Assembly: GCF_901709675.1 (NCBI RefSeq)
Contig: NC_051090.1
Coordinates: 9,624,842-9,688,841, forward strand
Source of the DNA: Syngnathus acus
Lineage: Eukaryota > Chordata > Actinopteri > Syngnathiformes > Syngnathidae
Direction of reading: 5' to 3'
Length of the DNA stretch: 64,000 nt
The position numbers were made by a program, and so were the translations under genes. The notes under the pieces were generated by a model. That model was not told the DNA's origin and made no database searches. It saw nothing but the letters and a program-made list of their open reading frames with translations. Position 1 is the first letter of the stretch. Each line of letters starts with the position of its first letter. This document shows, piece after piece, positions 23,120-36,500 of the stretch.

Positions 23120-26100
23120 TTACGTGTTTACTAACGTTACGACACGTCTGTCACCCGACGTTTGTCACGGCGCTCCAGGCCTCCCGTGTCACTTTTCGAA
23201 AGCATTCCGACGGCGGCAGGCAGGGTAGAGCTTAATTACCCACTTCTCGCCACCACGAACTCTCGGACGCCCCCCAACATTCTTCCCCATCGTCGCCTAT
23301 CCGTAAACAAACAAGCAAACACACACACAATGCTGGACTGTTGTGATGTTATTTCCTACAATTCAAACTTTCTTGCGCTCGGGGTCGAAAGTTGAGCTGG
23401 TGATGTCACAATGATGTCACGTCATGGCCAAGAAAATCAAAACATTTACCGTTGGTTTTCCTTTTTCAATTTTTTCTTAAATGCAAACCTCTACTACTCT
23501 GAGATATTTGCGGCATGATGGTAGTGGAAGAATAGTTAGGGAAATCGCCCACTGTCCTCGTGTTAATACTGGCAGTAGCAGCATATTGGTACTTGGAATG
23601 GTAGAGTAGTAATCAAAGTCGTATGAACAGTGTCGTACCAGCAGCTATGTTGTGTAAGGTACTAAGATGGTTTCTCGAGTGGGTGAAAATATCGCAAGGG
23701 GCTCAAGTGTCCGCAGCCTGGCCTGGTGCGCGTCCTCAAAAGAAGAAGAAGAAGATGGAGGACGGTGGCTTTGAGGCCAACAGTGGCCTTGCCCATCGTC
23801 TTGTTCCGGTCCTTACGTGTGATCCTCTTGATTTTAATGAGGCCACGCGGACCAGACCCCCTGTGATGCAGCGGGGCGAGGGGACGGGGGCGAGGGAGGT
23901 TCAACAGCCGTGACCTCGTCCTACCCTGCCGACTAACAACCCCCTACCTCTCATAGCACGTGCTGCATCACCATCCTCATCTTCCTCCTCCTCATCGCCC
24001 TCATCTTCCTCCTCCTCATCGGGCCTCTGGGGCCTGGCGGGCCCTCTGCCTGCTTCTAATGTTTTATTAAGCAGCTTGACTGCTTCACACACTTCTGAGG
24101 AGATGCAGTAGGCTGTCAATCACGCCGCCGGCTAAAGTGGACCGCCATTCCCCACCCCCTCGCCAACCGCCCGCCCCTACCATGGCGCCTGCCGAGCGGC
24201 GGATGGACAGCCATGTTTGCGACGCAGGAGTAGGAGCGGTCATTTTGACTGTTGACGCTCTGGTGATCGTAGTACGTGCACAAGAGAAGGCGGCCGAGCT
24301 CGGGATCGTTTGGGGCCGTGACATTTGAGGGGCGCTCTGAACAGCGACCGGCTAGCGGCTCTCATGTCTCGGCAGACGTCTTCTCAACACGCTTTTTCCA
24401 TCTGCGACCCGGTCTCAAGTGCACTAAGTGGGCATGAAAGAGCGCGGCGCTCCCCCGAGCGTCAGCGGGGTAAACACGCCAATGCGGCAACAGCTCACCT
24501 TTACCACACGCCCGGACATACTTCAGTTTCAAGACAAACACTTTTTGTCAATTCTAGTTGTTGATTGGCATGATGGAATTTACTTGACATAATTATCTTT
24601 CCTGAATATAAAAATTGTATTTATACATTATAAATATATTGCAACATCTACTCCTTTTTTTGCTCCTTTTTTGTTGAATCATCATTGTTCCCGTTGGGCT
24701 TCCGTAGTAGTCAAACTTTGCCTAAAGGCCGCATTTACATGCAAGAAAGACCCTTTGGATTAAAAATAAACGTTCGCTAACAAGAGTCGGGTATAAAAAA
24801 AAGCAAACAAATATTTTCCGTCAAAAGAGGTTGATAACGTCCCGCAGCTCTGATTTGACATCCTGTCGCATGAATGATTGAAGGCGCGGCGTATAAATAT
24901 TACAAGCAAGAGCTCGACTCTCCATCATTGGCTGAAATGATCATGAAAGATTCAGAGCCTTTTAGAAAATTTACACACTCGTCTTTGAGGCTGTCAGCTC
25001 CTGCAAGCTTAAATAATAGCGGAAAGATGTTTACGGGGACGCGCTTCATTTATTTATTTGCAGTCTCCCCAGCGAACGAGCGCCAGTTAAGGTGACTCGG
25101 AGACGGGTGAAGGGGGAAAAAAAATCAAAGTCGGACACTCGGTCGGCAAGATGCGCAAGGTCAATCAATGGCGGGAGCGGAGAGCCTAATGGATTGTGAA
25201 GAAAGAAAAAAAAAAAAAAGGTTATGAATTTTTAATCCTTCTTCATGCCAGACCTCCATTAATCAATGAGGACTTATTGGAGAAAATCAATTATGCAAAC
25301 TTAAAAACATTTAATGACACATAATGAAGACGTCCCTTGGGTGGAACGGGGCGGGGCTTTTAGAAGTGGGAGACAATTGTATTGTTGTGGCCAGAGTGTG
25401 GACTCGAACACATACACAGACCAAACGATGTCAGCCACACTAGATTCAATCTTTATTTTATTTTATTTTTTAATCAGTTATTGCAGGGTATTTTGGGAGG
25501 AATTATTCAAATAACCTCTAATTATAATGGCATTATTTAATATATTTTGCTATAATTCTTTGGGTTAATTTTTCATTTTATTTTTTTCTTGGAAAAGCTT
25601 TCTTCCCTCATTTTTTATAACTCAATTGTCATTTTTGCCTCTGATGCTTTTTTTGTTTGTTGCTTAGCATGGATGTAACTTTTAAAACATGCATTTTTAT
25701 TCTTTTCATTTCATTTAATCATTTTCATCAAAATTTTCCAAACTTTTTTATGCACAATTGTGAGTAAATAGCTAGCTAGCTATGTTTCCTATTTTTGTTG
25801 ATCACGAGTAGAGATCAACCTTGCTAAATCTCATTTGAAAGAGTTTCCAATCGGGGTTCCTCCTTCCCCGCTTAAGTTAGCCAACATGCTTGCGTGGTCA
25901 CCAAGGCTGAAATGTGATGTTAAATGGAGTTGAAGATATAATGGCGAGCTCATGGCACACAGCGGATGCCCTCGGGCCGCCCCACCGCCGGCCCCCTCGG
26001 GGTGGCAATCTCAAAAAAAACAAATCACGGTGCTCTAAACAAGCCGCAGATCGGTTCCCTTGCCTTCTCCGCATGCTTTTACGCCGTCTGCTGCCCTTTG

Positions 26101-29100
26101 CCCATTCATGTTTAATGCATCGCCATGGCGACGCAATAACGCCAACTCGGCGGAAGCCTTTAAACCGGACATTCCTAACCGCCGTGTAAGGGAATGAGCC
26201 AATTCTACTTGATTGGTCGGAAAAGTATTCTTCACGACCAGTGACGTGCTTTTGTTCATCTGGCTATTACGACGACGTCTTTAATAATTTAAAATTGACT
26301 AACAAGTTCATCCACCTGTTGTCATTCTCACAACAGAATAACGACAGTGTACTGTATTACGCACAAAGCTTTTCTCACTTATTTGCGGATGTTTGGCTCG
26401 GGTCGTTTGGTGTTTACATCTCGACGGGAACATTCATATTTCATCAGATCCCGATCAATCCCGATAGGGATTTCTCCAGATGTTTGGGTGTGCCACCCCG
26501 GGAGGGCTGGGGGGGGTATATACATCTGTCCCGCCTGCCATCATCCAGGGGGAGCGCGTCTTCCTCCTCATCAACATCATCTTCCTCGGGGTGACTTCCT
26601 GCTCTGGAACGTGCAAAGTGCTCTCCAACTTATGAGTGACACCCCCCTCCCCTCCCGCATCTATCCATAATGGCAGAAGGTGGCCTTGAAGGAGGTAAAG
26701 AGGCACTTAGCCAGCCGTCACTAGGCTTTAGCGGTGATTGCTTTGCCCCATTTCCTCTCCATTTTCCCAAATGTTGCTCAAGTCGGATAATGAGGTGTCA
26801 TTTGGGATGACATTTGCACCACTCACAACTTTTCTCCACATTACTTCGTGTGTTGCCACGTCCTGGATGACTCGCTGCCCGAAGGCTTTGTTTACATTGA
26901 CTTTTTTTGTTGGGTTTGAACCACAGCTGCAGTTATAACCTTCGCTCGTCTTTCCCGCTATTACGATTGCAATCGTTATGTGTCGTAAAGCTTCGGAAGT
27001 TGCCTGACCACGTCCCGATTCCCGCAAGCAGTCATGTCCGCGTGGACGAGCATTTAGCGAGGAGCCGTCGAGGCTAAAAAGGAAAGTTGGAAGTCGGCGA
27101 ACAGCAGGTACGCGTTCACGCTCGGCCGAGCGCCGAGACCGCAGATGACCCGCGGTGGAACCCAAATGTTTACTGGCAGATGCCTTTTAAGCCAGCGCTG
27201 CTTAGCTGCTCACGGCAGCGGAAAAATCCCGGCGACGGCCGCCTTCCACCTGCAAAATCTTGACCTTTTCCACAAATGACGGATGAGCTGGCCGCGCTCG
27301 CCGTGATCGCATCCTTTTTTTTCCGTCCCATTGAAGATGGGAGTTGGTCTAAAAAGCCTCCGATTGACAAGGCGCCCACTCGCTTCGGCCTTTTTTATTT
27401 TCTTTGACTTTTTGAAGTTGCATTTTTTTTTAAATATAATCAGGGTTGTCAAGACTAGTCATACTTTTTAGAATCAATGAAAACAAGCGCTGATTGGAGC
27501 TCTTGCGCTTTTGCCAAATTGATGATTCGCACTTGGCTTGTGCGAAGCAGTTGGCATCACGAGTTTCACCGCTTGCCTGTTTCAGGTTCGCTGCTGGCTA
27601 AAAACGTGATGCTGAGGATTTTGTTGCTGGTTCTGTGGATTATTGCCAATGTTTAGTGCTTTCTTTCATTAATATTTTCCATCACACTACTACGCACGCA
27701 GACAATTTGAAGTTGTTTATTTTTTTAGGATTAAGTAGTGTTTTCTTTTCAAATAAAATAGTATTTTTCAAAAACAAATGCAGTGAAAAAAATGGGTTTT
27801 TTTCATCAATTTATGACATGCCTTTCTTTCGACATAAAATGTCTGATTTTGAGATTTACAAGAACAATTATTTTCAGGTTTATATCAGAATGCAAATTGT
27901 TGTCCATATTTGCTTTCACAACAAGATAGTTGCAATCTAGCATCTTGCTGATGTTAACTTATAAATGCTAGCACACTCCTGATTGTCATACGTCTTTGAT
28001 GTTAACAATCCTGACGGCGTCCAACCATCGGCGAAGTGGCTCTAAGGCTGCGCTTTGAAGCGCTAATGCGACGACACTCGGCTATCGACTGCTCTGCTAG
28101 CGACACTGGCGGCCCACGGCAAGGTCAACAAGTCCTCCGCTGTCACGCAGGGACCCGCCAACTCCCGACCCGCGGTCGCCGGGAAGGTGTTAGCCAGCCT
28201 GTCAGGAGTACTGACGCGATGAGCGGGACCGGCCGCATCCCCGAGGCCCTACCTTTGAACTTTGAACCCCACACCGCCGCCCACTCGGACCTGCCGCCCC
28301 CGGGTCCGACCTTGTCCGAATAGATCAACGGACGTCGACAGGAGGTGAAAGGTAAACAATTGGCTTTGGGGGTATTGGGGGGGGGAAGATCTGAGCACTA
28401 GCATTGAGAGGAGCTGCCAATCGGAACTAGCACCCAAAAATATCCAGTTATATTTGTCTTTGTGATGAAATATTATTTTATATTTGGATATTGTTTGGGG
28501 CTTTATTAGTTTTTTTTAGAAAAAGGTATTTTTTCAGTAAGTGACAAAAAAGTTTTTATTTTTACGAAAAAGTCTGTTTTTCTTTTCAAAGCATATTTTT
28601 AACTGCAAAAGGGAAACAAATGAGTGAAATGACAATACATTTAAAATTCATTTTCAAGAAAATCATTATGTTTTCATAAAAAAATTAGCCCAAATATCCT
28701 ATTTCTTATTTTTAAAAGTATCTGGTGCGAGAGATTTGGTTCGTTGGAGAGTGATTTTTCACAACTCTCTGACCGTCGGACGGGTCTACGAAAGCCCCCC
28801 TTGATGGTGCGGCTTAATGCGACGGCAAAGGGTGGAAGGAGAGTGGGGGTGAGGAGTGGGCTCACATCACATCACCAGGGAGCCGAGTGGACCTGCTAAA
28901 TAAATCAACTTAGGTTTGAGGGCCCGTCGGTGTTGCTTCGGCGGCCCGGCGAGGAGGTGCGGGCGAGCGAGCGAAAGGGGGCGGGGGGTTTCTGGCTAGA
29001 AGGGATGCTGTTGAAAGTTTGACTGGTCGGCGCTTGGCTCCCAGCGGGCACAAGGACCAAAGACGCCAAACACTCTGTGATTCTTTCAAACATTCAATAT

Positions 29101-31726
29101 ATTCGCTTGGTGTGAAAGGGCCCCTTCTCCATCTTCTCCTTCTTCTTCTGTACATTAAAGTGGCGGGACTTTCCCATTGGCTTTCCATCAGCGGCGCTTT
29201 GAAAAGTCCCGCTTAATGATTTCAAGCTCTTTTAAGAACTTACTTTGGGACAATTTCTTTTCATGTGGAGATGAGTGAGGGGCAAGGGGGGAGGGAACAC
29301 GAGGGACTTTGGAATTATCCGACTTTAGATGGAACATTGCTTCTTTGCCGTCTAATTGGACGCGACTGACTTTGGTTTTAATCCACTCGCCACTGGTTTT
29401 ATTTGCACGCTGACTTATTTATCATAGACACGCCTCGCCTTTGGCTGCGCCCGTCTTTACTGCGGTGAAAATGAAGGATGCCAACAGGATCAAGTGCTCA
29501 TCTTCCCAGATTGGATATTTTTTTATGACAGAATATATTTGCAATTTTTTTTTTACCAGGCGAACTTGGCATTTTTCAAGAAAAAGAGATTCATAAGATG
29601 ATCTAATTGTTTTATTTTTGTTGAGTAAAAAGTAAAGTTTCTAAAGAATTAAAAAACATATATCAAGAAAGTCACATTCTTACAATATTTTATTAGAAAA
29701 AATGTATATTTTGCTATGGATAATATCGGCAACCTCCATGAGTACAGGGACACCTTATAATAAGGCCAGTATCGGCGTGATACCGATACCTAGTATCGAT
29801 ACTCAGTCATCCTTAGTTCAGTTCGTTTGGTTTCCTGGTTCGGGTTTCACATTTCAATAGTTCAACAAGGGAACAAACTGACTTTGGAAATTGCTGGTTT
29901 ACTGAAATCAGCGATCCAAGCCCCCAACGGCGTTTGGCATTTTGACAGCGTTTGATGTGATTGGTGGCTCGACGTTGACACGCTTTCGGCTGCATTTTGT
30001 CAGCTGACGCTCCAATTAAACGCTCGACTGAGGGATGCGTCACGTCGGCTGCAAGCGTGCGAGCGGGAAAACTAAACAAAAGGTGTGTTGGGACGAGAAA
30101 CAAAAGGACAAATTCCCCGCGTGCTTCCTCCCAGTTAGCAACTTAATGGCTGTGTTTACCTTTGCGCGCGCACACAATACACACGCACACACATCGAAGG
30201 CTTCCTCTCAAGGCTCTGCTTCAACATACTGTATTTGACTCTAGGAAACATTGCATCCCGTCTCATTTTCCCCGTCACTTGCTCATTCCCTTTGTTCCTG
30301 GGCCGCTGTTAAGTTTGCCGCACTTTGCCGAGCGGCGGCAGACGTGTCTGGAGGCGTATCGCCGGCTGACAGAGGCTGCCGTGCACCGGGGCTGACAGGC
30401 GGGAAACTCTTGTTCTTGCTTTTTTGTGCCGGCGCTAACACAACACCCCTGTGATTAGAATCTCTTTCTGATATCACCCGCAACATTTCCATGCTGCGGC
30501 GAGAGGCTGCCAAAACCGACAAGCAAACGCGGCGTGAGACGGGATGGGACGGGATGGGAGGAGAGGGGGGCGATGGCGCGAGAATAGCGGGTATTTAAAA
30601 TATTGAAGCCCTGACTGCTTTATTGTGAGTTTGTTTGTTGATTGCATGCTTTGGAAAGCAGGGGAAAACAACGTCAGCGTCCAGCGGCAACACGGCACTG
30701 CACGTTGCTACCAATGGATATCGCTACGCGCAAAACCAAACCGCAGAGTCCAGCGTAAAATGGACAGAAATATTTTCAGACATCGTGTGCAAGCATGTGA
30801 CCTTGAAGGAGAACTTTACAATTCTTACATTTGCACTGACCTGTTATCTTGGGCTTCTGGAGAGTTGCTGAATCTGTGGCGGAATATCCAACTCAGGGAA
30901 ATCCATACATCCATTTCCTAAATCACAGCAGTTTGAATACCTTTGGAAAACAACAAAAAACAACTCTATTTGAGATGAACAATCAGAAGCAGAGAAAATA
31001 AAAAAACATTCTTGTTCGGTACGAGTAGCACCAGTGGTACACGGGCTCCCTCCAATGTCACAAAATACTCCCTGCCTATACAGTTCAGTTGTATTTAACC
31101 TTTTATGACTATACATCTAATCTTTTGAGAAATATATTTCAAAACTTTTATTTTGGTATACTGCCCTCCTAAAATAGCAAACCGGGAGGGGGGGGTGCCC
31201 CTCCCCTACCCTGCGCCACTGCAACCGCCACCCACCATCACACAACAACAACGCCCGCAGACAACAATTTTTAAGTGGCGCTTCTTCACCGTTTCGCATT
31301 TCCACCTGCGTCCCAGACAAAAGAGTCATTTACATTTCCTTGGGCAAGGCCCAAGCCCCCCTCAAAGCCCCCCTCCCGCCCATGCCGCCACCTCCATGTT
31401 TCACTCTGCTCCCCTGCTAACAAAAGCTTATTTAACCCGAGGTTGGATTACACCGGCGAGGTGATTGCCTGGCCCTCTTCCAACACCCCCATTATCAAAG
31501 GGGCGGCCACCTTCATTAATGTATTATTAACGAGCGTGTCACAGTGTCGTCCCCGCCGGGCCGGGTGTTGGGGGTCTGTCGGGCTAATGGCGAGCGAGAA
31601 GGGCCGGGCGAAGCGGTCCCTCACTTGCCGTCATCCTTCGTCGAGCCCCGGTAGCAATTAGCTAAATTGCATATTTGCACTGTTAAAGACAGCGGGCTTT
31701 AATTGAAAGCGACTCCCCCACTGAGA
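23120..31726. other. Intergenic desert, no gene seen
   Basis: I found no exon with a recognisable product in 8.6 kb. Visible features are a CTTCCTCCTCCTCATC direct repeat at 23970-24020, a candidate regulatory stretch at 25230-25330, GC-rich patches at 24120-24320, 27020-27180 and 28100-28320, AT-rich stretches at 25440-25760 and 27640-27900, a short repeat-like piece with GATACCGATACC at 29755-29810, and a GGGATGGGAC tandem at 30538-30560. Confidence 0.45.
25228..25330. promoter_or_regulatory. Candidate conserved non-coding element
   Basis: Compositional candidate with GAATTTTTAATCC, CATTAATCAATGAGG, AATCAATTATGCAAAC and CATTTAATGACACATAATG within 100 bp. Spaced TAAT and octamer-like ATGCAAA words are typical of developmental enhancers. 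Nothing here proves function. Confidence 0.25.
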
Positions 31727-31727
31727 G

Positions 31728-31748
31728 ACACACACACACACACACACA
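31728..31748. repeat. (CA)n microsatellite
   Basis: A short uninterrupted CA tract of about 10 units. Confidence 0.9.
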
Positions 31749-33019
31749 GGTGGCCAATCTGTCAGCACAGGCCACCTCCCTCAACCTTTTATAATAACAA
31801 ACGCTGCTAACAAGCACCTCGCAGACGAAGCAGCGCATCAAAGAGCTTCTCAACAAAGCGAGCATGTGAAGACATGCTCGCGGGGCATCCGAGTCGAGTG
31901 GAATTAAGAGTAAATAAATGATGAAAATGCAATAAGTGACAATTTGGCGAACAGAAGCAACACGGCCGTAATTAAAAGACATTGAGAAGGTGCAGCAGGG
32001 AGCAAAGATGACTTCTTTTTTTTTTTATTCAAGATCTAATGAGACTTTCTTTGATATTGCATGATCCACTTTTAGATTTTGTTGTTGTTTTGCTTGTTTA
32101 TTTGACGTTAAAGTTCACATTGTCACGCGACCAAACCCAGAAAAGGGCTGAGCCATGACTTTTCTTAAACACAATATAGATAACCCATTTACTGCTTGAT
32201 TTTATTGTTTGGTGGCCACTGGGTGGCACTCTTAAAATGATTTTTCTGTGAGAAAGCTCTGCATGTTTTATTGCCCGATACATAATTCTGGGGATTCAAA
32301 TTTTTTTATAAAATGCTATTTTTAAATAAAGTGCTATTTTGCCTTTTAGAAAACATGACGTTTCTTGGAGGTCTAGAACAGATTAATAGCATTTCTACTC
32401 ATTTCAATGGGGAAAGATGATTTGAAACAAGAATTTAGGGTTGCAAGCGCAGTCGACGAATTGAACTCGTATCTCAAGGCGTCACTATATTTTTTTGGAG
32501 TGGTACTTAAAAGTTTGAGAACCAATGGTCCCTATGGTGTAACGTTGTTTCCATGTTTTGGGATATAAAGCACTGGTAGGGGGAAAGAAAGAACCATATT
32601 CGGCCCATGATCGATAAGGAAGTCATTTTCAAAAGGGTCTAAGTTAAGCCTCTTTTGCAAAGGGGCCTCCTTTCCCTCCCCTACTCCTTCCTTCCTGTGC
32701 TCTTCACACTCCCGCCCGGCCGCCTAATTGACTTCATGTCTGATCACGAACTCGACGGCGCCTTCCACCTGCTCGCGTTCCATTCACGGCGTAACACCCG
32801 AATTCTCCCGCGCTCGCACTCTATTAACGCGCACACAGCCAAGTTCAGCTCCCCGCTATTACAAGATCCAATCTCATTTTCAACCCAATTTAACCCGGAC
32901 CACCCCAGAGCGGTGGGAAGGCTTACTGTAATTAAACATACACAATAAGTGTATGTCAAGAACATTTTGATATGAACCATTCGCCCCAATTACAACACAG
33001 TACATACAATACTGCACAT
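31749..33019. other. Intergenic, possible hAT 3' remnant
   Basis: No gene seen. The words GGAGTGGTACTTAAAAGTTT and TTGAGAACCAATG at 32497-32528 resemble the 3' end of a Charlie-type hAT repeat (usually ending GTTTGAGAACCACTG). I could not find a matching left end or target duplication, so it would be a fragment. 31900-31985 is AT-rich with spaced TAAT cores. Confidence 0.35.
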
Positions 33020-33540
33020 TGACATCCTCAGAGTGATTCGATTCACTTCAATAACGATGCGATTCAATCCCAACACTAAGATTCATGCCAACTGAGTGAC
33101 CTCGGCACAAAGAGTGATTCACGTCAATCACGATACCGTTCCCGCCAATTCACTCCGACAACGAACCATTCACAAGGTATATAAAGCGACTCCCGTGAGC
33201 TGTGATTCACTCCAATCGCGATTTGATTGACTCCGATAATACTGTGATTCACTACAATCCCACTCGCTAAGATTCACTTCAATTCGAATGCCTTTTACTC
33301 AATTCTGATGAGACTGACTGCAGTTACATGATGCTCTCAGAAACTTTATAAGGCTACTTTTGAGGTTTCAAAATACTTTGATTAACTCCTGCAAAGATAT
33401 GACCAGATTCATGCCTATTATGCTATAAATTTCCAATATGTAGAAAGCTTCTGTGAGGTGATTCACTTAAATTAGAATGCAATTAGATTCGCTCCAATAA
33501 CATTAAGCTAGGGCGTGATTCACTCGTATTACTATATAAT
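33020..33540. repeat. Degenerate GATTCACTYCAATN array
   Basis: At least seven variants of a TGATTCACTYCAATNNCGAT-like unit occur: near 33035 (GATTCACTTCAATAACGATG), 33115 (GATTCACGTCAATCACGATA), 33206 (GATTCACTCCAATCGCGATT), 33246 (GATTCACTACAATCCCACTC), 33271 (GATTCACTTCAATTCGAATG), 33461 (GATTCACTTAAATTAGAATG) and 33518 (GATTCACTCGTATTACTATA). Spacing is irregular, about 25 to 190 bp. It may be an old minisatellite or the relic of a GATTC-rich fish repeat. Confidence 0.65.
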
Positions 33541-36500
33541 AAGATGCATAATATTCGAGTGTCTAATATTCAAGTGATTCCTGCATTTGATTCAACCTTC
33601 GAGGTGCCCAAATTACGATGAATAATTCAGTAGTCTTAATGCACCCACTTCAAGTGACCTACATAAATGTCTTCAATCAATGACCGTGAGTTTATTTTAC
33701 GAGCAAAACAGACACTAAGTTAGTCTGAAGACCTTCTCTGAAGAATCTATTCTTTCTTGCACTGCACAATAAACAACTTTACGAAGCATTCCGTGCTTCA
33801 GCTATGCGCAAGCTAGGCATTTTCCGACATACGATTCAGCCTTAGCACGCTAGCGGCCCGGGGTGGGAGGAGGCGGAGTGTCACGCCGGGACTTTGCTCC
33901 GAGCTCCCCTCGAGCGCATACAACAGATCGTCAGCCACCGCGCGGCGGATCCGTGTTTCGCCGGCGCGCCGACACCGGCTCGCGTGTGATAGCGACGACT
34001 CCCGTCTGCTCTTCTCCATGGCGGTTGTCGTCTTCTTCCTCGCAGCCGTGGTGACGTACTTAGCGAGCCATCTGTGACTCAAGTGCAGCGCAGTTAGCCC
34101 ACTTTTACACGCATTAGCCCGTCACGCCGCGAGCACTTTTAGGGCAGTACTGAAGCCAGCAGCTTTTTACTGTCAATCAATAATTGATATAATAATTAAG
34201 GGCAAAGCTAAAACTTGGAAGTTCGAGGTTGAAGAAAAGATTGTAGATGCCACAGCAAATTGGCAGCAAAGCATTAAGGTCTGAATGAAACACCTCAACT
34301 CACTTCAATGTACTTCCTAGACATAAAAACAGCGCATAGGTGAGTTTTCCAACGAATCGCAGAATGCATGTTTCCCTGACAAATCAGTAAATAGGCAAAT
34401 TTGTAAATATTCAAGGGGGAACACGCCATTATTTGCAGTTAGACACGACATCCACGCGACACGACTGTTGTCGCGGGGTGAACACATGGTCTCAGCCGCT
34501 CGCACCCAGTCCTCATTTTCACCTCATCCGCACCCGCAGAGAAGGCGGCGTTGACGCCGCGCTCAGGTCGTAGCCCGACGGCGCGCCCCCCTGCTGTAGG
34601 TAACACCTCAGAGCATCTGTCAAGCAGCGCCCGGTGCCTATTCATGTCGCTTTCGTGACGCAAACACGGGGATGGGGGTGTGGGGGGATCGTTGAAATTG
34701 TGCTCCGACGCCATTTTTGAGGGAAACAAACAAATGCTGCCGCACTCAAGTCAAATATCAACCACAAAAACTCTTTGGCAGCGAGATGCCACAAGATGGC
34801 GACACGCATGGAACATGTTGAAGGCAACTCAAGGCCTGTTTGTCAAAGTGCTGCTAGCAGCTAATCGCTAATAGCGTCGTTCAGCTTCCCTTTAGTGGCC
34901 GAGAGCCGAGCTTTTTCTTTGCCGCTGTGCTCGTATTCCCCGAAGTGGAAGCGTGTCCCCTCCGCTTGCGTTAGCCCTCTTTATCCCGAGACTTCCACAG
35001 CGCCGAGACCTTCAAGCGCTTTGCGACATGTCGATGCAGGCGCGCCCCGGTCGTGCATTATTCATCATCTAAACGCTGCCGTCTTATTGCGGTGCAGTGA
35101 TCCCCAAGTCTGTTTTCCCCGTCCGGTCCGATCCTTCATTAGTTGGGCCTGATTGAAAAACATTATTGTTGTTCCGAGGGCGGCATTTGAGTGACAAGGT
35201 GACGCTCTTGACTTGCGTTGAATTAAAAGCGGATCCACCAGTGCAGGTTTGCCGATATTGGAACGGACATTTGCATATTTGCTGCGATATTAAAAAAGGA
35301 TTAGCACAGCAGAGCACAACAAGTGGCGGGAGGGAGGGGGGGGGCGCTTCATATCATAAATGACAGAGGTTGGAAGGAGGGGAGTGCGGCCCCCACATTC
35401 CCGTATGGCAACCTGATTAGTGCTTCTTAATTAGGACAGCTTCTCATCTCCGTCCTCATGTTCGGCAGGAGTTAAGTCCCCACATTCAATATTTACTCGG
35501 CACTCCCGCACTTGTAGCGCCACTTTCTACGGTGTGGGAGGGGCAGAGGGGCTCCAAGGCAGGTTCCTTGTGGAATTATCTCGGAATGTGCAGGTGCTAA
35601 CCAATTAGCGAGCTGGCATTTGAAGGACTTTTAATTAATATTTAGTCACACAGGTAAGGTCGGAAAAGAGCGGGAGAGCAGCAGGCACTTGACGGAAATA
35701 GAAAAGTGAAGGGCGCGTTTGAAATGTCACTCTGAGTCACATCGGTGGAGACCAATTTTCCAGTTTTGTTTTTTTGGTGGTTTGGGATTGCACTAGTAAC
35801 CACCACACTGTACTAGTAACCACCACACTGCAGTAGTCAACTGACTTTTTGCTCCGATTTCGAATCAGCCGTCATTATTTTTCATTTGATTCTAAATTAG
35901 GATATGAAATCATTCAACTTAGTCACAGTGCAATTGCCCAAGATTATGATGCAATACTATTCATTTCAGTTATGATACAAAGCATTTAAATGTGATTTGG
36001 TCGAAAATTCCTCTTCGCTATCGCGATAGCCCTTGCTTATGGTGTTTGCACGCAAGTGACGATGTTGTGGAGACGCACGACTAAACAATAGCACGCTAGC
36101 CCGGCAAAGCTACGTGAATACAACCGCGCCTGTGGCAAGGCGTCACGCTTTAGTGGCCGGCTAACGTGCGCCTGCATTTGCGCCCCGAGGCAGCCGCGGG
36201 GTTGCCGGCCGGCCCGGTCGACGTGTTGGATCATTGGGTGGGGGGGGCCCTCACCCGGGAGGATGGCGGGCGGCTGCTGCGGCGGTTGAACTTTGACCCT
36301 GGTCCCTCTGGCATCCCTACCATGTGGAAAACATGATGAGGTCACAGCCTCCGATGTGATTGGAAAAACGTCATCAATGTTTCATATATGCTCACCGGTC
36401 CACTATATAAGGTACACTGTCCAATGAGAGCGAGTCAACTGCACGGAAGGGGGCATTATAGAACAAAACCAAAATATCAAATTTGACAAAAAACATGAAA

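Noticed and set aside
33840-34080. GC-rich patch as a gene promoter
   Set aside because: No exon, splice donor or recognisable product nearby in either direction.
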